64,000 bases of DNA from the NCBI RefSeq assembly GCF_014202975.1, contig NZ_JACHHZ010000002.1, positions 930,001 through 994,000 on the forward strand, given 5' to 3'. Shown here piece after piece: positions 1 through 7,478 of the stretch; within the stretch, counting starts at the first letter, position 1; each line of letters begins with the position of its first letter. A program made the translations under genes and the position numbers. Source of the stretch: Povalibacter uvarum. Lineage in GTDB: Bacteria; Pseudomonadota; Gammaproteobacteria; Steroidobacterales; Steroidobacteraceae. The notes beneath the pieces are model-generated. The model had not been told where the DNA came from. It did no database searches and saw nothing but the letters and a program-made list of their open reading frames with translations.

Positions 1-238
1 GGTCGGCGATTTCGATCTCTTTGCGCGTGCCGGCATTCAGCGATGGGAAGCGGATGCGGAGATCGGCGACGCCGTAACGGTGATCGCTCGCGCCAGGGAA
101 GACGACACGGACCTCGTCTATGGTGTAGGTGCGCAGTATCGATACAAGCGTGTCGCCGTGCGGCTCGAGTTCGAACATCTCGAGCTGGAGGAGTCTGAAG
201 CGGAGGCGGTGTCGATGGGAGTGATGTACAGCTTCTGA
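1..238 (+). CDS. Outer membrane beta-barrel protein, C-terminal fragment
   Basis: Open from the window edge to TGA at 236-238, read in the frame starting at base 2; about 78 residues remain. The segment alternates hydrophobic and polar residues as amphipathic beta strands do (for example LVYGVGAQYRYKRVAVRLEF) and ends with MYSF, the terminal Phe typical of proteins folded by the BAM complex. It resembles the last strands of an OmpA-like or porin-family 8-stranded barrel. The N-terminus lies outside the window, so the exact family and any signal peptide cannot be seen. Confidence 0.75.
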   Translation, partial: VGDFDLFARAGIQRWEADAEIGDAVTVIARAREDDTDLVYGVGAQYRYKRVAVRLEFEHLELEESEAEAVSMGVMYSF

Positions 239-242
239 AGAA

Positions 243-429
243 GCCAGCTAGCCGCTAGCTGTTAGCCGGCTAGCCAGAGTGTTGTCTTTCTGTGGGTCCG
301 ACTTCAGCCGGACGTCATGCGAAGCATCCCTTCGGCTTACGTCCGGCCAAAGCCGGGCCCACAACAAGACGCGAGCGTCCGATCTCGTCTGGCTAACGGC
401 TAGCTGGCTAGCCGGCTAGCCGGCTAGCC
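243..429. repeat. Composite nested inverted repeat (GCTAGCCG arms around a REP-like core)
   Basis: The outer arms (about 243-277 and 390-429) consist of degenerate tandem GGCTAGCC/GGCTAGCT octamers and are inverted relative to each other. Between them, 291-363 is an independent REP-like palindrome starting TGTGGGTCCG and ending GGGCCCACA. The same core recurs at 7333-7433 and 43937-44009, and the same outer arms recur at 13366-13433 and 63807-64000. The element fills most of the gap between the barrel gene and the FrnE-like gene. Confidence 0.85.
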
Positions 430-495
430 CGAGCTTGAATCAGCCCCATCCCGCCCGCATCTCCCAGGTCTCAACTCTCCGCCGAGGCCTCCCCC

Positions 496-1161
496 ATGCC
501 TGCTCCCCTCAAGATCGACTTCGTCTCCGACGTTTCCTGCCCCTGGTGTGTCATCGGGTTGCGGGGGCTCGAGCAGGCGCTCGAGCGCATCGGCGGCGAG
601 GTTGCCGCGGACATTCATTTCCAGCCGTTCGAGCTGAATCCGCAGATGGCGGTCGAAGGCGAGGACATCGCTGAGCACATCGCACGGAAATACGGTTCGT
701 CGCCGGACCAGCTGGCGCGCAATCAGGAAGCGATTCGCGCTCGTGGGGCGGCGCTGGGCTTTACGTTCAACATGGAGAAGCGTGCGCGCATCTACAACAC
801 GTTCGACGCACATCGGCTGCTGCACTGGGCCGAAGCCGAAGATCGTCAGCATGAGCTGAAGCGTGCGCTGTTCGCGACGTACTTCACCGAGGGGCGCAAT
901 CCCAGTGATCGCGAAGTACTCATCGACGCCGCGAAGGAAGCGGGTCTCGATCCGGCGAAGGCGCGCGAAGTCCTCGAGTCAGATCGCTACGCGAAGGAAG
1001 TTCGCGATCGTGAGCAGTTCTATCAGCGTAGCGGCATTCACGCCGTGCCTTCGGTGATCATCAACGATCAGTACCTGATCCAGGGCGGTCAGCCCGTCGA
1101 GGTTTTCGAGCAGGCGTTGCGGAAGATTGCCGCGGAGAGCCAGAGCGCTGCGGCGACCTGA
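496..1161 (+). CDS. FrnE-like DsbA-family oxidoreductase
   Basis: 221 residues with a thioredoxin-fold DsbA layout. The redox motif CPWC is at residues 15-18, immediately after the first beta strand (KIDFVSDVSCPWC), and a cis-Pro loop follows later (GIHAVPSVIIN). This matches the FrnE/2-hydroxychromene-2-carboxylate isomerase-like branch, whose members are usually 210-220 residues and cytoplasmic. No signal peptide is visible, so a role in periplasmic disulfide formation is unlikely; a cytoplasmic thiol-disulfide or glutathione-linked function is more plausible. The gene stands alone and is convergent with the next gene across a REP-like element. Confidence 0.9.
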   Translation: MPAPLKIDFVSDVSCPWCVIGLRGLEQALERIGGEVAADIHFQPFELNPQMAVEGEDIAEHIARKYGSSPDQLARNQEAIRARGAALGFTFNMEKRARIYNTFDAHRLLHWAEAEDRQHELKRALFATYFTEGRNPSDREVLIDAAKEAGLDPAKAREVLESDRYAKEVRDREQFYQRSGIHAVPSVIINDQYLIQGGQPVEVFEQALRKIAAESQSAAAT

Positions 1162-1169
1162 GCGAGGAT

Positions 1170-1254
1170 CGTCATTCCCGCGCAGGCGGGAATCCATCTG
1201 GGGTTTGGCGCGCTCGGTCAGCAAGGATGGATCCCCGCTTTCGCGGGGATGACG
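1170..1254. repeat. REP-like inverted repeat, ATTCCCGCG family
   Basis: Two hairpin-forming arms: GTCATTCCCGCGCAGGCGGG near 1171 and GATCCCCGCTTTCGCGGGGA near 1229, each ending in GTCAT/ATGAC. It fills the gap between convergent genes. Other copies are at 15399-15446, 21113-21181, 42697-42765, 63104-63171 and 63868-63934, with a half copy at 7448-7472. Confidence 0.9.
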
Positions 1255-1264
1255 TCCGGCGGTG

Positions 1265-2473
1265 TCAGCCGATCAATTCCCCCGCACGCGTCAGCGACAG
1301 CCACTCTTCTTCGCTCGGAAACCCGTCCACCGCGAATCGTGCCGGGAATTCGCTCGTCGCTCTCATGCGATGACCGCAGGTCGCAATCAGCGCGGACCAC
1401 GGCACGAGCAGAAGGTTGTGTGAGCCGTCCGGCTTCGGTCGGCCCAACGCGACCAGATCCGTTTCGGGCAGCAGCGTCGCGACACCTTCGGTCCAGGTCG
1501 ACCAGCTCCAGAGCCCTCCGTCGCCTTCCCGTTTGCTCATCAGCGAGTACGTCGCTACGAACACATCCTCACCGAGATGTTCCTGCAGCGCGGTCTGCTG
1601 GTCGCTGTAGGTCACGGCCATGCTGATGCGCTGAACCGACTGGTGAAGGTCCTGCGTATCGCCCTGGGGAACGAACTCGATCCACTCACCATTCCTTCGT
1701 TGCAGGAGCGTCCCCGACAACGGCCACGGCGCTTCGCGCAACGATCGGTCAGCGTGCGCCAGCAGGCTGCGAATAGCGGCATCGTCTGATCCGTCGCAAC
1801 TCAGCAGCACGCCGCGATTCGCAGGCATCACTACCGCGGTAGCTGCGAAGGGCAGTGCATCGATGACCGCGTCGACGAGCAGGAAGCTTTCTTCGTATGA
1901 GACCGCGGAGACGATCTGGTAGACACCATCGCCGAGCAGCTGCCAGTGCGGACGCTCCAGGGCGCGAAGGTTCTGCAGTGCCTTCATCCTGATCGAATCC
2001 GCTGTCTGGCCCCATGTGTCGAGAAGCGTCTCGTCGACGTGAGCGAGCGCGTGGCCGTGATCGAAGACCAGTCGCAAATGAATGTCCGCGCACAGGGGCC
2101 AGCTGACGGTCCGCTGCAGCGGCATCTTCCCGCTTCGCGATGAAATCTCGAGGGAGACCCGGTCATAGACCGACCGAACCACCGGATAGATGTGCTGCGA
2201 CGCCATGCCCCAGAGCTTGGGGATCTCTTTCGCGCCGGCTTCCAGCATGGATTCGTACTTGAGGAGCAGGTGCTTCCGGTCCGCGCGCCGCGCGTTCAGG
2301 TACTCGAGAAACATGTTCGTGAGATTGATCGTCGCTCCACGCGGATGATGGAGTGCCGCCTTCTCGACGTCGTATCGCCATTGATCGTCGAGCGACCTCG
2401 CCCGGTTCAGCAGGACACGGGCGAAGTCCTCGAGCCTGGGCTTCATGCCCAGGAGTTCGCGCCAGCTCAGCAT
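1265..2473 (-). CDS. DUF1444-like protein of unknown function
   Basis: 402 residues, no signal peptide or membrane segment. The stretch around residues 110-175 (HVDETLLDTWGQTADSIRMK followed by ALQNLRAL) resembles the DUF1444/YtpQ pattern of a conserved Trp followed by an Ala-x-x-Asn-Leu helix, but I rate this family match as only moderate. The C-terminal part includes GRPKPDGSHNLLLVPWSAL. The start is the first ATG of the frame; an internal ATG eight codons later is possible. It lies 98 bases downstream of the beta-propeller gene on the same strand. Confidence 0.6.
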   Translation of the reverse strand: MLSWRELLGMKPRLEDFARVLLNRARSLDDQWRYDVEKAALHHPRGATINLTNMFLEYLNARRADRKHLLLKYESMLEAGAKEIPKLWGMASQHIYPVVRSVYDRVSLEISSRSGKMPLQRTVSWPLCADIHLRLVFDHGHALAHVDETLLDTWGQTADSIRMKALQNLRALERPHWQLLGDGVYQIVSAVSYEESFLLVDAVIDALPFAATAVVMPANRGVLLSCDGSDDAAIRSLLAHADRSLREAPWPLSGTLLQRRNGEWIEFVPQGDTQDLHQSVQRISMAVTYSDQQTALQEHLGEDVFVATYSLMSKREGDGGLWSWSTWTEGVATLLPETDLVALGRPKPDGSHNLLLVPWSALIATCGHRMRATSEFPARFAVDGFPSEEEWLSLTRAGELIG

Positions 2474-2571
2474 TAGAGAGGCCTCCAGATCCCGCAGATG
2501 ATGCGGGTGTCCGGATCATAGCGCCTGGAGCATGACGACGAGCCCGCGGCAATGCCGATCTGAGGCTTCGA

Positions 2572-3477
2572 TCACCGTCCCGCGGAGGAGGCACAGGCCG
2601 GAGGCCAGGTCCGGTCCGGTTCGGGGACAAGGTCGATCAGAAACAGCTCGCCGGATCGTTCGCCGTCCGCTTGCGCGAACAGCAATCGATCGGCATTCGG
2701 CGACAGCAGCGGTCCGACCTGGAAAACATTCTCGCGGGCCGGGATCTGGCCGCGATCGATCCATGAGCCCCGATCGAACGTGTAGCGATACAGATGCGAT
2801 CGCTTGTCCCGGTTCGCGACCACGATGAGCGTCTTCTGGTCGCGGGAGATGTCGGCTTCGTACTCGCTCGCCGCGCTGTTCACCGCAGGGCCGAGGTTCT
2901 CGACTTTCCACTTGCCTGTCGCATCGTCGCTCGCGACGTAGATGTCCATCAATCCGTGACCGCCTGGACGATCCGAGCCGAAGTACAGTCGTCCATCGGT
3001 CGTCATCCGGGGAAGCAGCTCGACGTCGAGCGAATTGACGGGTTCAGGCAGTCGCCTCGCCGTCACGAAGCTGCCATCGGCTTCGCGATCGACGGACCAG
3101 ATATCGAAGTCGTCCTCCTTGTCGCCCTGGCGCGCCGAGATGAAGTACAGGCGCTCGCCGTCCGCGGTGACGAATGGGTCGGCCTCCAGGATGTTGTCGT
3201 CCGCGGCGAACAGCGGCTTTCGCGGAGCACTCCATCGGCCGTCGCGGCAGGACGACCAGAGCAGCCGATAGCGACTGAAAGCCGCGTCGCTCGACATGAA
3301 GAACATTTCGCGCCCGTCGGGCGTGAATGTCGCCGACGACTCGTACCGATCCGTGGCGATCGCTTCCGGCGTCCAGCGTACGGGTAGCGATTCGCCCGCA
3401 TGCGCAATCAGCGCGACACAGCAGCTGGCGGTGGCGACACCAGGAGGAAGCCGAAAAGTGCCTCTGCGCATGCCCAT
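2572..3477 (-). CDS. PD40/TolB-like beta-propeller protein
   Basis: About 301 residues. Repeated blades carry the PD40/WD40-like signature: FTPDGREMFFMSS, VTADGERLYFIS, MTTDGRLYFGSDR, ISRDQKTLIVVAN and LSPNADRLLFAQ. Such proteins are typically periplasmic or lipoproteins that bind partners or peptidoglycan. The start at 3477 was chosen because GAGGACG precedes it at a suitable distance; ATGs at 3486 and 3471 remain possible. The N-terminus is weakly hydrophobic (ASCCVALIAHAGES), consistent with an export signal. Divergent from the Lrp-type regulator, with a shared inverted repeat between them. Confidence 0.8.
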   Translation of the reverse strand: MGMRRGTFRLPPGVATASCCVALIAHAGESLPVRWTPEAIATDRYESSATFTPDGREMFFMSSDAAFSRYRLLWSSCRDGRWSAPRKPLFAADDNILEADPFVTADGERLYFISARQGDKEDDFDIWSVDREADGSFVTARRLPEPVNSLDVELLPRMTTDGRLYFGSDRPGGHGLMDIYVASDDATGKWKVENLGPAVNSAASEYEADISRDQKTLIVVANRDKRSHLYRYTFDRGSWIDRGQIPARENVFQVGPLLSPNADRLLFAQADGERSGELFLIDLVPEPDRTWPPACASSAGR

Positions 3478-3534
3478 CGTCCTCATGAGGAACGGCGCGC
3501 AGTGTGCCGGCTTGGAAGTGGCGGATGCACTGCT

Positions 3535-3561
3535 CACAATGCCGGTGTTGCCGTCATTGTG
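3535..3561. promoter_or_regulatory. Candidate operator, inverted repeat CACAATG-N13-CATTGTG
   Basis: A perfect 7-bp inverted repeat with a 13-bp spacer in the short divergent region, 18 bases upstream of the Lrp-type ATG and 58 bases upstream of the propeller gene start. Its placement fits autoregulation by the Lrp/AsnC protein; this is inference. Confidence 0.4.
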
Positions 3562-3578
3562 GCGGTGCCGGAGTTTCG

Positions 3579-4004
3579 ATGGACGCCACGAATCGCCAGA
3601 TCCTCGACCTGTTGCAGAACGACGCGCGAGCGCCCATCAAGACGATTGCCGCGAAAGTCGGGCTCGCTCGCAGTTCCGTGCGGGAGCGCATAGCGCGAAT
3701 GGAAGCTGCGGGCATCATTCGCGGCTACCGCGTCGAGCTCGGCAGTGAAGCGACTGCGCAGACGGCGGTGCAAGCCATCATGCTGCTGCGCTTCGACAAG
3801 ACCCCGGTGCCGCGCACGATTGCGAAGATCACCGCAAATCCCGAGGTCGTACGATGTGTCTCCGTGGGAGGCGACATCGATGTCGCCGTGGAAGCGCACA
3901 TCGCCAGCGTCGAGGCGCTCAATCGGCTGCGCGACGAGGTCGCCGGCTACCCGCACGTCATCGATGTCACGACGATGCTCATCCTCAAACGCGAGAAGGG
4001 CTGA
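3579..4004 (+). CDS. Lrp/AsnC-family transcriptional regulator
   Basis: 141 residues starting MDATNRQILDLLQ, the usual beginning of Lrp/AsnC proteins. An N-terminal winged helix-turn-helix (KTIAAKVGLARSSVRERI, about residues 22-40) is followed by the alpha/beta RAM domain that binds amino acids and forms dimers (YRVELG, then VVRCVSVGGDIDVAVEAH). An in-frame upstream extension exists, but the ATG at 3579 has CGGAG five bases ahead and matches the family length. The gene ends 12 bases before the convergent exported-protein gene. Its target is unknown; the divergent propeller gene and itself are the obvious candidates. Confidence 0.92.
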   Translation: MDATNRQILDLLQNDARAPIKTIAAKVGLARSSVRERIARMEAAGIIRGYRVELGSEATAQTAVQAIMLLRFDKTPVPRTIAKITANPEVVRCVSVGGDIDVAVEAHIASVEALNRLRDEVAGYPHVIDVTTMLILKREKG

Positions 4005-4016
4005 ATCGCGTCCGGA

Positions 4017-4763
4017 TCACTCCTCGGCATGAATGGCGATGGACTGAATGCTCGACGGCACCACCTGGTAGCTGTAAGGCACGAAGAGACCCAGCTCCAG
4101 CAATCCGACACGCACCCATCGCACCGGTCGATCGATACCGGTGGTGACGATCCTGTAGTCCTCGCCCAGCGCGGCCGCCACTTTCTTCGCGTCGGCGGCG
4201 AAGAGCGCGATGATTTCGTCGCGGTAGCGGTTCGGCGAGACGATGCTGATGTCCACACTGCCGTCGGGGTCGAGCGTCGTTCGCCCCACGATCTTGATGC
4301 CCGCCGTGAAATCCTTGAGCTTGCTGATCAGCGCCTGACCATTGGCGCCGGTCGCCGGAATGCGCGTCTTGACGCTGATGAGCGTCGTGTTCGTATCCGG
4401 ACGATCACCCGGCCTCAGAACGACTGTCGCCGAATCAACCTTGAGCGGAATGACGAGATCGTTCTCGTCGATCACGCTCAGCTCGATACTGCCGTCACGG
4501 CTGGCGTTCGCGAGCGCATTACGCAAGGTCGCGTATATCTCTTCCTTTCTTGCGGGCGCTTCGCGCGTGTCGTTGCGGATGTTGACCTGCAGCAGCAGGA
4601 AGTCCCCGGTCTTGCGCAGGAATGTGCCTGGCATCGATCCGCCTTCGCTCAGGCTGCCGGTGACGACGACTTCTTCCAGCCCCTGACCCAGCGATGGCGC
4701 CGAAGCACCGAGCAGGCAAAGCGTAAGCAGAAAGCTCCTGAGCAAGAGGACGCGAGGGCTCAT
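4017..4763 (-). CDS. Exported protein with EEVVVTG segment, possibly SIMPL-like
   Basis: 248 residues from ATG 4763, preceded by AAGGAG at good spacing. A signal peptide is clear (SFLLTLCLLGASAPSLGQ). The mature protein begins GLEEVVVTGS, a segment usually seen at the N-terminus of TonB-dependent receptors, but no barrel follows. The C-terminal third (NRYRDEIIALFAADAKKVAA then IVTTGIDRPVRWVRV) loosely resembles the SIMPL/DUF541 fold of periplasmic proteins. No firm function. It is convergent with and only 12 bases from the Lrp-type gene. Confidence 0.65.
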   Translation of the reverse strand: MSPRVLLLRSFLLTLCLLGASAPSLGQGLEEVVVTGSLSEGGSMPGTFLRKTGDFLLLQVNIRNDTREAPARKEEIYATLRNALANASRDGSIELSVIDENDLVIPLKVDSATVVLRPGDRPDTNTTLISVKTRIPATGANGQALISKLKDFTAGIKIVGRTTLDPDGSVDISIVSPNRYRDEIIALFAADAKKVAAALGEDYRIVTTGIDRPVRWVRVGLLELGLFVPYSYQVVPSSIQSIAIHAEE

Positions 4764-4883
4764 GACGACTCCTTGTTCTGGTTGTTCGTAGCTGATCGTT
4801 CGTCGACGCACGAGATGTACTCCCACGATCGGGAGTTCGTCAACGCGTTGTCCGAAGTTCCGCTTTTGAGTCCGACACTCTGA

Positions 4884-4905
4884 CTAGCCGGCTAGCTGGC
4901 TGGCC
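4884..4905. repeat. GCTAGCCG-family repeat fragment
   Basis: CTAGCCGGCTAGCTGG-type tandem octamers abutting the stop codon of the CsaA-like gene. It matches the outer arms of the composite elements at 243-429 and 63807-64000. Confidence 0.7.
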
Positions 4906-5244
4906 TCACAACAGCTTCGTCCCATTCGGCACTGCCCGCTCCGGCATCGCGAGCACCACTCGCCCCTCTTCATCGTGGAAGCCGGTCACGAGCACTTCGG
5001 AACGGAACGGCCCGATCTGCTTCGGCGGAAAATTCACGACCGCGACGACCTGGCGGCCGACGAGACTCTCCTTCGAGTACAGCGCGGTAATCTGCGCGCT
5101 CGACATCTTGATGCCGATCCGCGGCCCGAAATCGACACGAAGCTTCCACGCGGGCTTGCGCGCTTCGGGAAAGTCGAAGACTTCCAGGATGGTGCCGATG
5201 CGCAGTTCGACTTTGAGGAAGTCGGGCCATTCGATGGGAAGCAT
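4906..5244 (-). CDS. csaA: CsaA-like tRNA-binding domain protein
   Basis: 112 residues from ATG 5244 ([20 protein letters not shown]). It is a single EMAP/Trbp111-type OB fold, with the family signatures KMSSAQIT and [17 protein letters not shown]. CsaA homologues are homodimers that bind tRNA and were described as export-linked chaperones in Bacillus. The open frame extends 26 codons further, but that part is encoded by a heptamer repeat element and is not homologous to the family, so the internal ATG is preferred. It lies downstream of ilvB on the same strand, separated by the repeat; a functional link is not evident. Confidence 0.9.
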   Translation of the reverse strand: MLPIEWPDFLKVELRIGTILEVFDFPEARKPAWKLRVDFGPRIGIKMSSAQITALYSKESLVGRQVVAVVNFPPKQIGPFRSEVLVTGFHDEEGRVVLAMPERAVPNGTKLL

Positions 5245-5247
5245 GAT

Positions 5248-5338
5248 GGGTGACGGGTGACACGTGACGATACAGATCATGCCAGAGCTCTCTGGCGCTG
5301 ACTCCATGCATCGTTCTGTCACCCGTCGCTAGTCACCC
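5248..5338. repeat. Inverted repeat with GTGACGG heptamer arms
   Basis: The left arm is GGGTGACGGGTGACACGTGA and the right arm GTCACCCGTCGCTAGTCACC, both made of about three 7-nt units and inverted to each other, with a loop of about 45 nt. The element provides the TGA stop of ilvB and begins three bases upstream of the CsaA-like start codon. A second copy is at 33702-33786. Confidence 0.8.
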
Positions 5339-7024
5339 TTCCTGGTGATCCAGCGCCTCCACATTCGCCTTCCCCGGCGCAACCATCGGCAGGACGTGCT
5401 CGTCAGCCGCGATCGGCACTCTGATGAGCATGGGGCCTTCGCCATGCAGAGCACGGGCAAGCGTGCCGTGAGGAGCAGGGCAGGACTCGAGATCGATCGC
5501 GGGGATACCGAAGGCGCGCGCGATAGCGACGAAATCGCCGGGCTGGTTGAACTGCGAAGCGACCAGCCGTTTGCCGTAGAAGAGCGTCTGCTGCTGACGC
5601 ACGAGCCCGAGGGCCGCATTGTCGAGGAGCACGATCTTCACTTTGAGGCCGAGCTCGCTCAGGGTGGCGAGCTCCTGGATGTTCATGAGCAGACTGCCGT
5701 CGCCCGTGAAGCAGATGACGGTTGCATCGGGCCGGACGAGTGCGGCGCCGATGGCGGCGGGCAGGCCGAATCCCATCGTGCCCAGACCCCCTGAAGTGAG
5801 CCAGCGATCAGGGCGCTGGAAGGGATAGGCCTGCGCCACCCACATCTGGTGCTGGCCCACATCGGTCGTGACGATGGCATCCACCGGAGCGACTGCACCC
5901 ACGGCGCGAATGATGCCGTACGGCGAGCACACCTTCTCGATGCCGGGAGTCCGCAGCGGATGGCTTTGTCTCAAGGCGCGGATGCGGGCGAGCCACTGGG
6001 GACGATGCTGGTAGTGCGCCCGTGCGATGAGTTCGTTCAGCGCGCCGCCCGCATCGGATTCGATCGCCAGCGTGGGTTTGCGGATCTTGCCGAACTCGCG
6101 GGGATCGATGTCGATGTGAATGACCTGTGCCTGGGATGCGAAGCGGTCGGTTCGTCCGGTAGCTCGATCGTCGAAGCGGGCACCGATGCTGATCAGCAAA
6201 TCGCACTCATCGATGACGTGATTCGTAAAGCGCGCGCCGTGCATGCCGAGCATGCCCATGCTCAGGGGGTGGTCCGTCGGCAGCGCGCCGAGCGCCATCA
6301 GCGTGGTCGTGACGGGTGCCTGGATCAGTTCCGCGAGCTCGCGAAGGAGATGGTGAGCGCGTGCTTTGACGACACCGCCGCCGATGTAGAGCACCGGTCG
6401 CTGGGCGGCTTCGATCATTTGCCACGCAGTGTCGAAGTGGGAAGTGTTCGTGGAGGGCGTTGCGGTGGCGGGGATCTGTTCTCGGGTTTCCGGCGCTGCA
6501 TGGAGTGCGGGAGCAGTGCATCTCTGGAACTGCACGTCTTTGGGAACATCGATGAGCACGGGTCCGGGACGCCCGCTCTCGGCAATTCGAAATGCCTCGG
6601 GAATCAGGTCCCACAGTTCATTCGCATCCCGGACGAGGAAGCACGCCTTGGTGACCGGACTCACCATCGCCGTCGTCGGCACTTCCTGGAATGCGTCGGT
6701 GCCGATCAGCTGTTGTGGCACCTGGCCTGCGATGCACACGAGCGGAATCGAGTCGAGTTTCGCGTCGGCAATCGCGGTGATGATGTTGGTGACGCCTGGC
6801 CCTGACGTCGCAAAGCACACGCCAGCACGCTGCGTAATTCGCGCCATGCCCTGCGCGATGAATCCCGCGGCCTGCTCATGTCGCGCGAGGATGTGCAGCA
6901 GCTTTGTCGAGCGACCGAGCGCTTCGTAGAGCGGCAGCAGCGCACCGCCGGGAATTCCCGCGACGATACGAACGCCCTGCTGTTCGAGCAGATGGATGAT
7001 GAGATCGGCACCGGTGAAGGTCAT
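5333..7024 (-). CDS. ilvB: Acetolactate synthase large subunit, IlvB type
   Basis: 563 residues from ATG 7024 (MTFTGADLIIHLLEQQGVRI). This thiamine diphosphate enzyme condenses two pyruvates, or pyruvate and 2-oxobutyrate, in branched-chain amino acid synthesis. Visible are the catalytic Glu of ARHEQAAGF, the N-terminal GIPGG motif, the central FAD-binding domain and the C-terminal ThDP motif GDGSLLMNIQ. It is strikingly E. coli IlvB-like (GQHQMWVAQAYPFQRP, TSGGLGTMGFGLPAAIGAAL). It is preceded by a Val/Ile-rich leader and attenuator. No ilvN-type regulatory subunit follows; the next gene is CsaA-like. The last codon and TGA overlap a repeat element. Confidence 0.96.
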   Translation of the reverse strand: MTFTGADLIIHLLEQQGVRIVAGIPGGALLPLYEALGRSTKLLHILARHEQAAGFIAQGMARITQRAGVCFATSGPGVTNIITAIADAKLDSIPLVCIAGQVPQQLIGTDAFQEVPTTAMVSPVTKACFLVRDANELWDLIPEAFRIAESGRPGPVLIDVPKDVQFQRCTAPALHAAPETREQIPATATPSTNTSHFDTAWQMIEAAQRPVLYIGGGVVKARAHHLLRELAELIQAPVTTTLMALGALPTDHPLSMGMLGMHGARFTNHVIDECDLLISIGARFDDRATGRTDRFASQAQVIHIDIDPREFGKIRKPTLAIESDAGGALNELIARAHYQHRPQWLARIRALRQSHPLRTPGIEKVCSPYGIIRAVGAVAPVDAIVTTDVGQHQMWVAQAYPFQRPDRWLTSGGLGTMGFGLPAAIGAALVRPDATVICFTGDGSLLMNIQELATLSELGLKVKIVLLDNAALGLVRQQQTLFYGKRLVASQFNQPGDFVAIARAFGIPAIDLESCPAPHGTLARALHGEGPMLIRVPIAADEHVLPMVAPGKANVEALDHQEG

Positions 7025-7069
7025 GACAGGTTCCAGGTGAGGAACCCCGTGAAGACGTCGCCGGTGGAG

Positions 7070-7109
7070 AAAAGAAAAACCCCCTGCCGGCTTGCACCTG
7101 CAGGGGGTT
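7070..7109 (-). terminator. Attenuator terminator upstream of ilvB
   Basis: Read on the minus strand, a 10-bp stem AACCCCCTGC / GCAGGGGGTT encloses a 12-nt loop and is followed by TTTCTTTT. It lies between the stop of the leader peptide and the ilvB start codon, exactly where a transcription attenuator is expected. Confidence 0.85.
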
Positions 7110-7129
7110 CGTTTGTGATTCAAAGGCCC

Positions 7130-7246
7130 CTAAGGCGCAGCGGTGACTACTCCGTTAATGACTACTACTACGACGTTTACGACCACAGCCGCGCCTGCGA
7201 TACGAATCGCACTGGCGGCGGGCAGTCGGGAAAGCGTAGAGGTCAA
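7130..7246 (-). CDS. ivbL: ilvB leader peptide (IvbL-like)
   Basis: A short frame on the minus strand ending in TAG at 7130-7132. Its C-terminal half reads AAVVVNVVVVVINGVVTAAP: ten Val and one Ile codons in 14, mirroring E. coli IvbL, whose tail is AAVVVVRVVVVVGNAP. The start is uncertain; TTG at 7244-7246 gives 38 residues beginning MTSTLSRLPAAS, also reminiscent of IvbL. Ribosome stalling at scarce valyl- or isoleucyl-tRNA would prevent the terminator at 7070-7109 from forming and let transcription reach ilvB. The mechanism is inferred from the architecture and the known E. coli case. Confidence 0.85.
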   Translation of the reverse strand: MTSTLSRLPAASAIRIAGAAVVVNVVVVVINGVVTAAP

Positions 7247-7275
7247 AGGGTCAGGCCACGTTGGGGGACGGCTGG

Positions 7276-7305
7276 AATATAGCCAGCGGCGGGTAGCCAG
7301 GGCAA
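7276..7305 (-). promoter_or_regulatory. Candidate sigma-70 promoter of the ivbL-ilvB operon
   Basis: On the minus strand TTGCCC (7300-7305) and TATATT (7276-7281) are separated by 18 bases. Transcription would start about 20 bases before the proposed TTG of the leader peptide. Confidence 0.5.
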
Positions 7306-7332
7306 GCGGGGCGACGGAGCGGAGCCTCTTCT

Positions 7333-7433
7333 TGTGGGTCCGGCTTTAGCCGGACGTCATCGCGAAGCGATCCCGGAATGCCGCGCACAGCGCGGTGCCT
7401 GCGGCATGACGTCCGGCTGAAGCCGGACCCACA
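7333..7433. repeat. REP-like inverted repeat, GGGTCCGGCTT family
   Basis: It begins TGTGGGTCCGGCTTTAGCCG and ends with the complementary GGCTGAAGCCGGACCCACA. Each arm is itself a hairpin, and an internal GCCGCGCACAGCGCGG-type hairpin sits in the loop. Other copies are at 291-363 and 43937-44009. Confidence 0.88.
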
Positions 7434-7447
7434 AAGGGAAAAAGATC

Positions 7448-7472
7448 GACTCCCGCGTTCGCGGGAGTGACG
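7448..7472. repeat. Half copy of the ATTCCCGCG REP family
   Basis: A single hairpin arm, GACTCCCGCGTTCGCGGGAG followed by TGACG, located just beyond the GGGTCCGGCTT element and seven bases before the stop of the citrate synthase homologue. Confidence 0.75.
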
Positions 7473-7478
7473 GATGCG

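Noticed and set aside
5245-5322. N-terminal extension of the CsaA-like protein
   Set aside because: The added 26 codons come from the GTGACGG repeat and are absent from the family; the internal ATG at 5244 gives the standard length.
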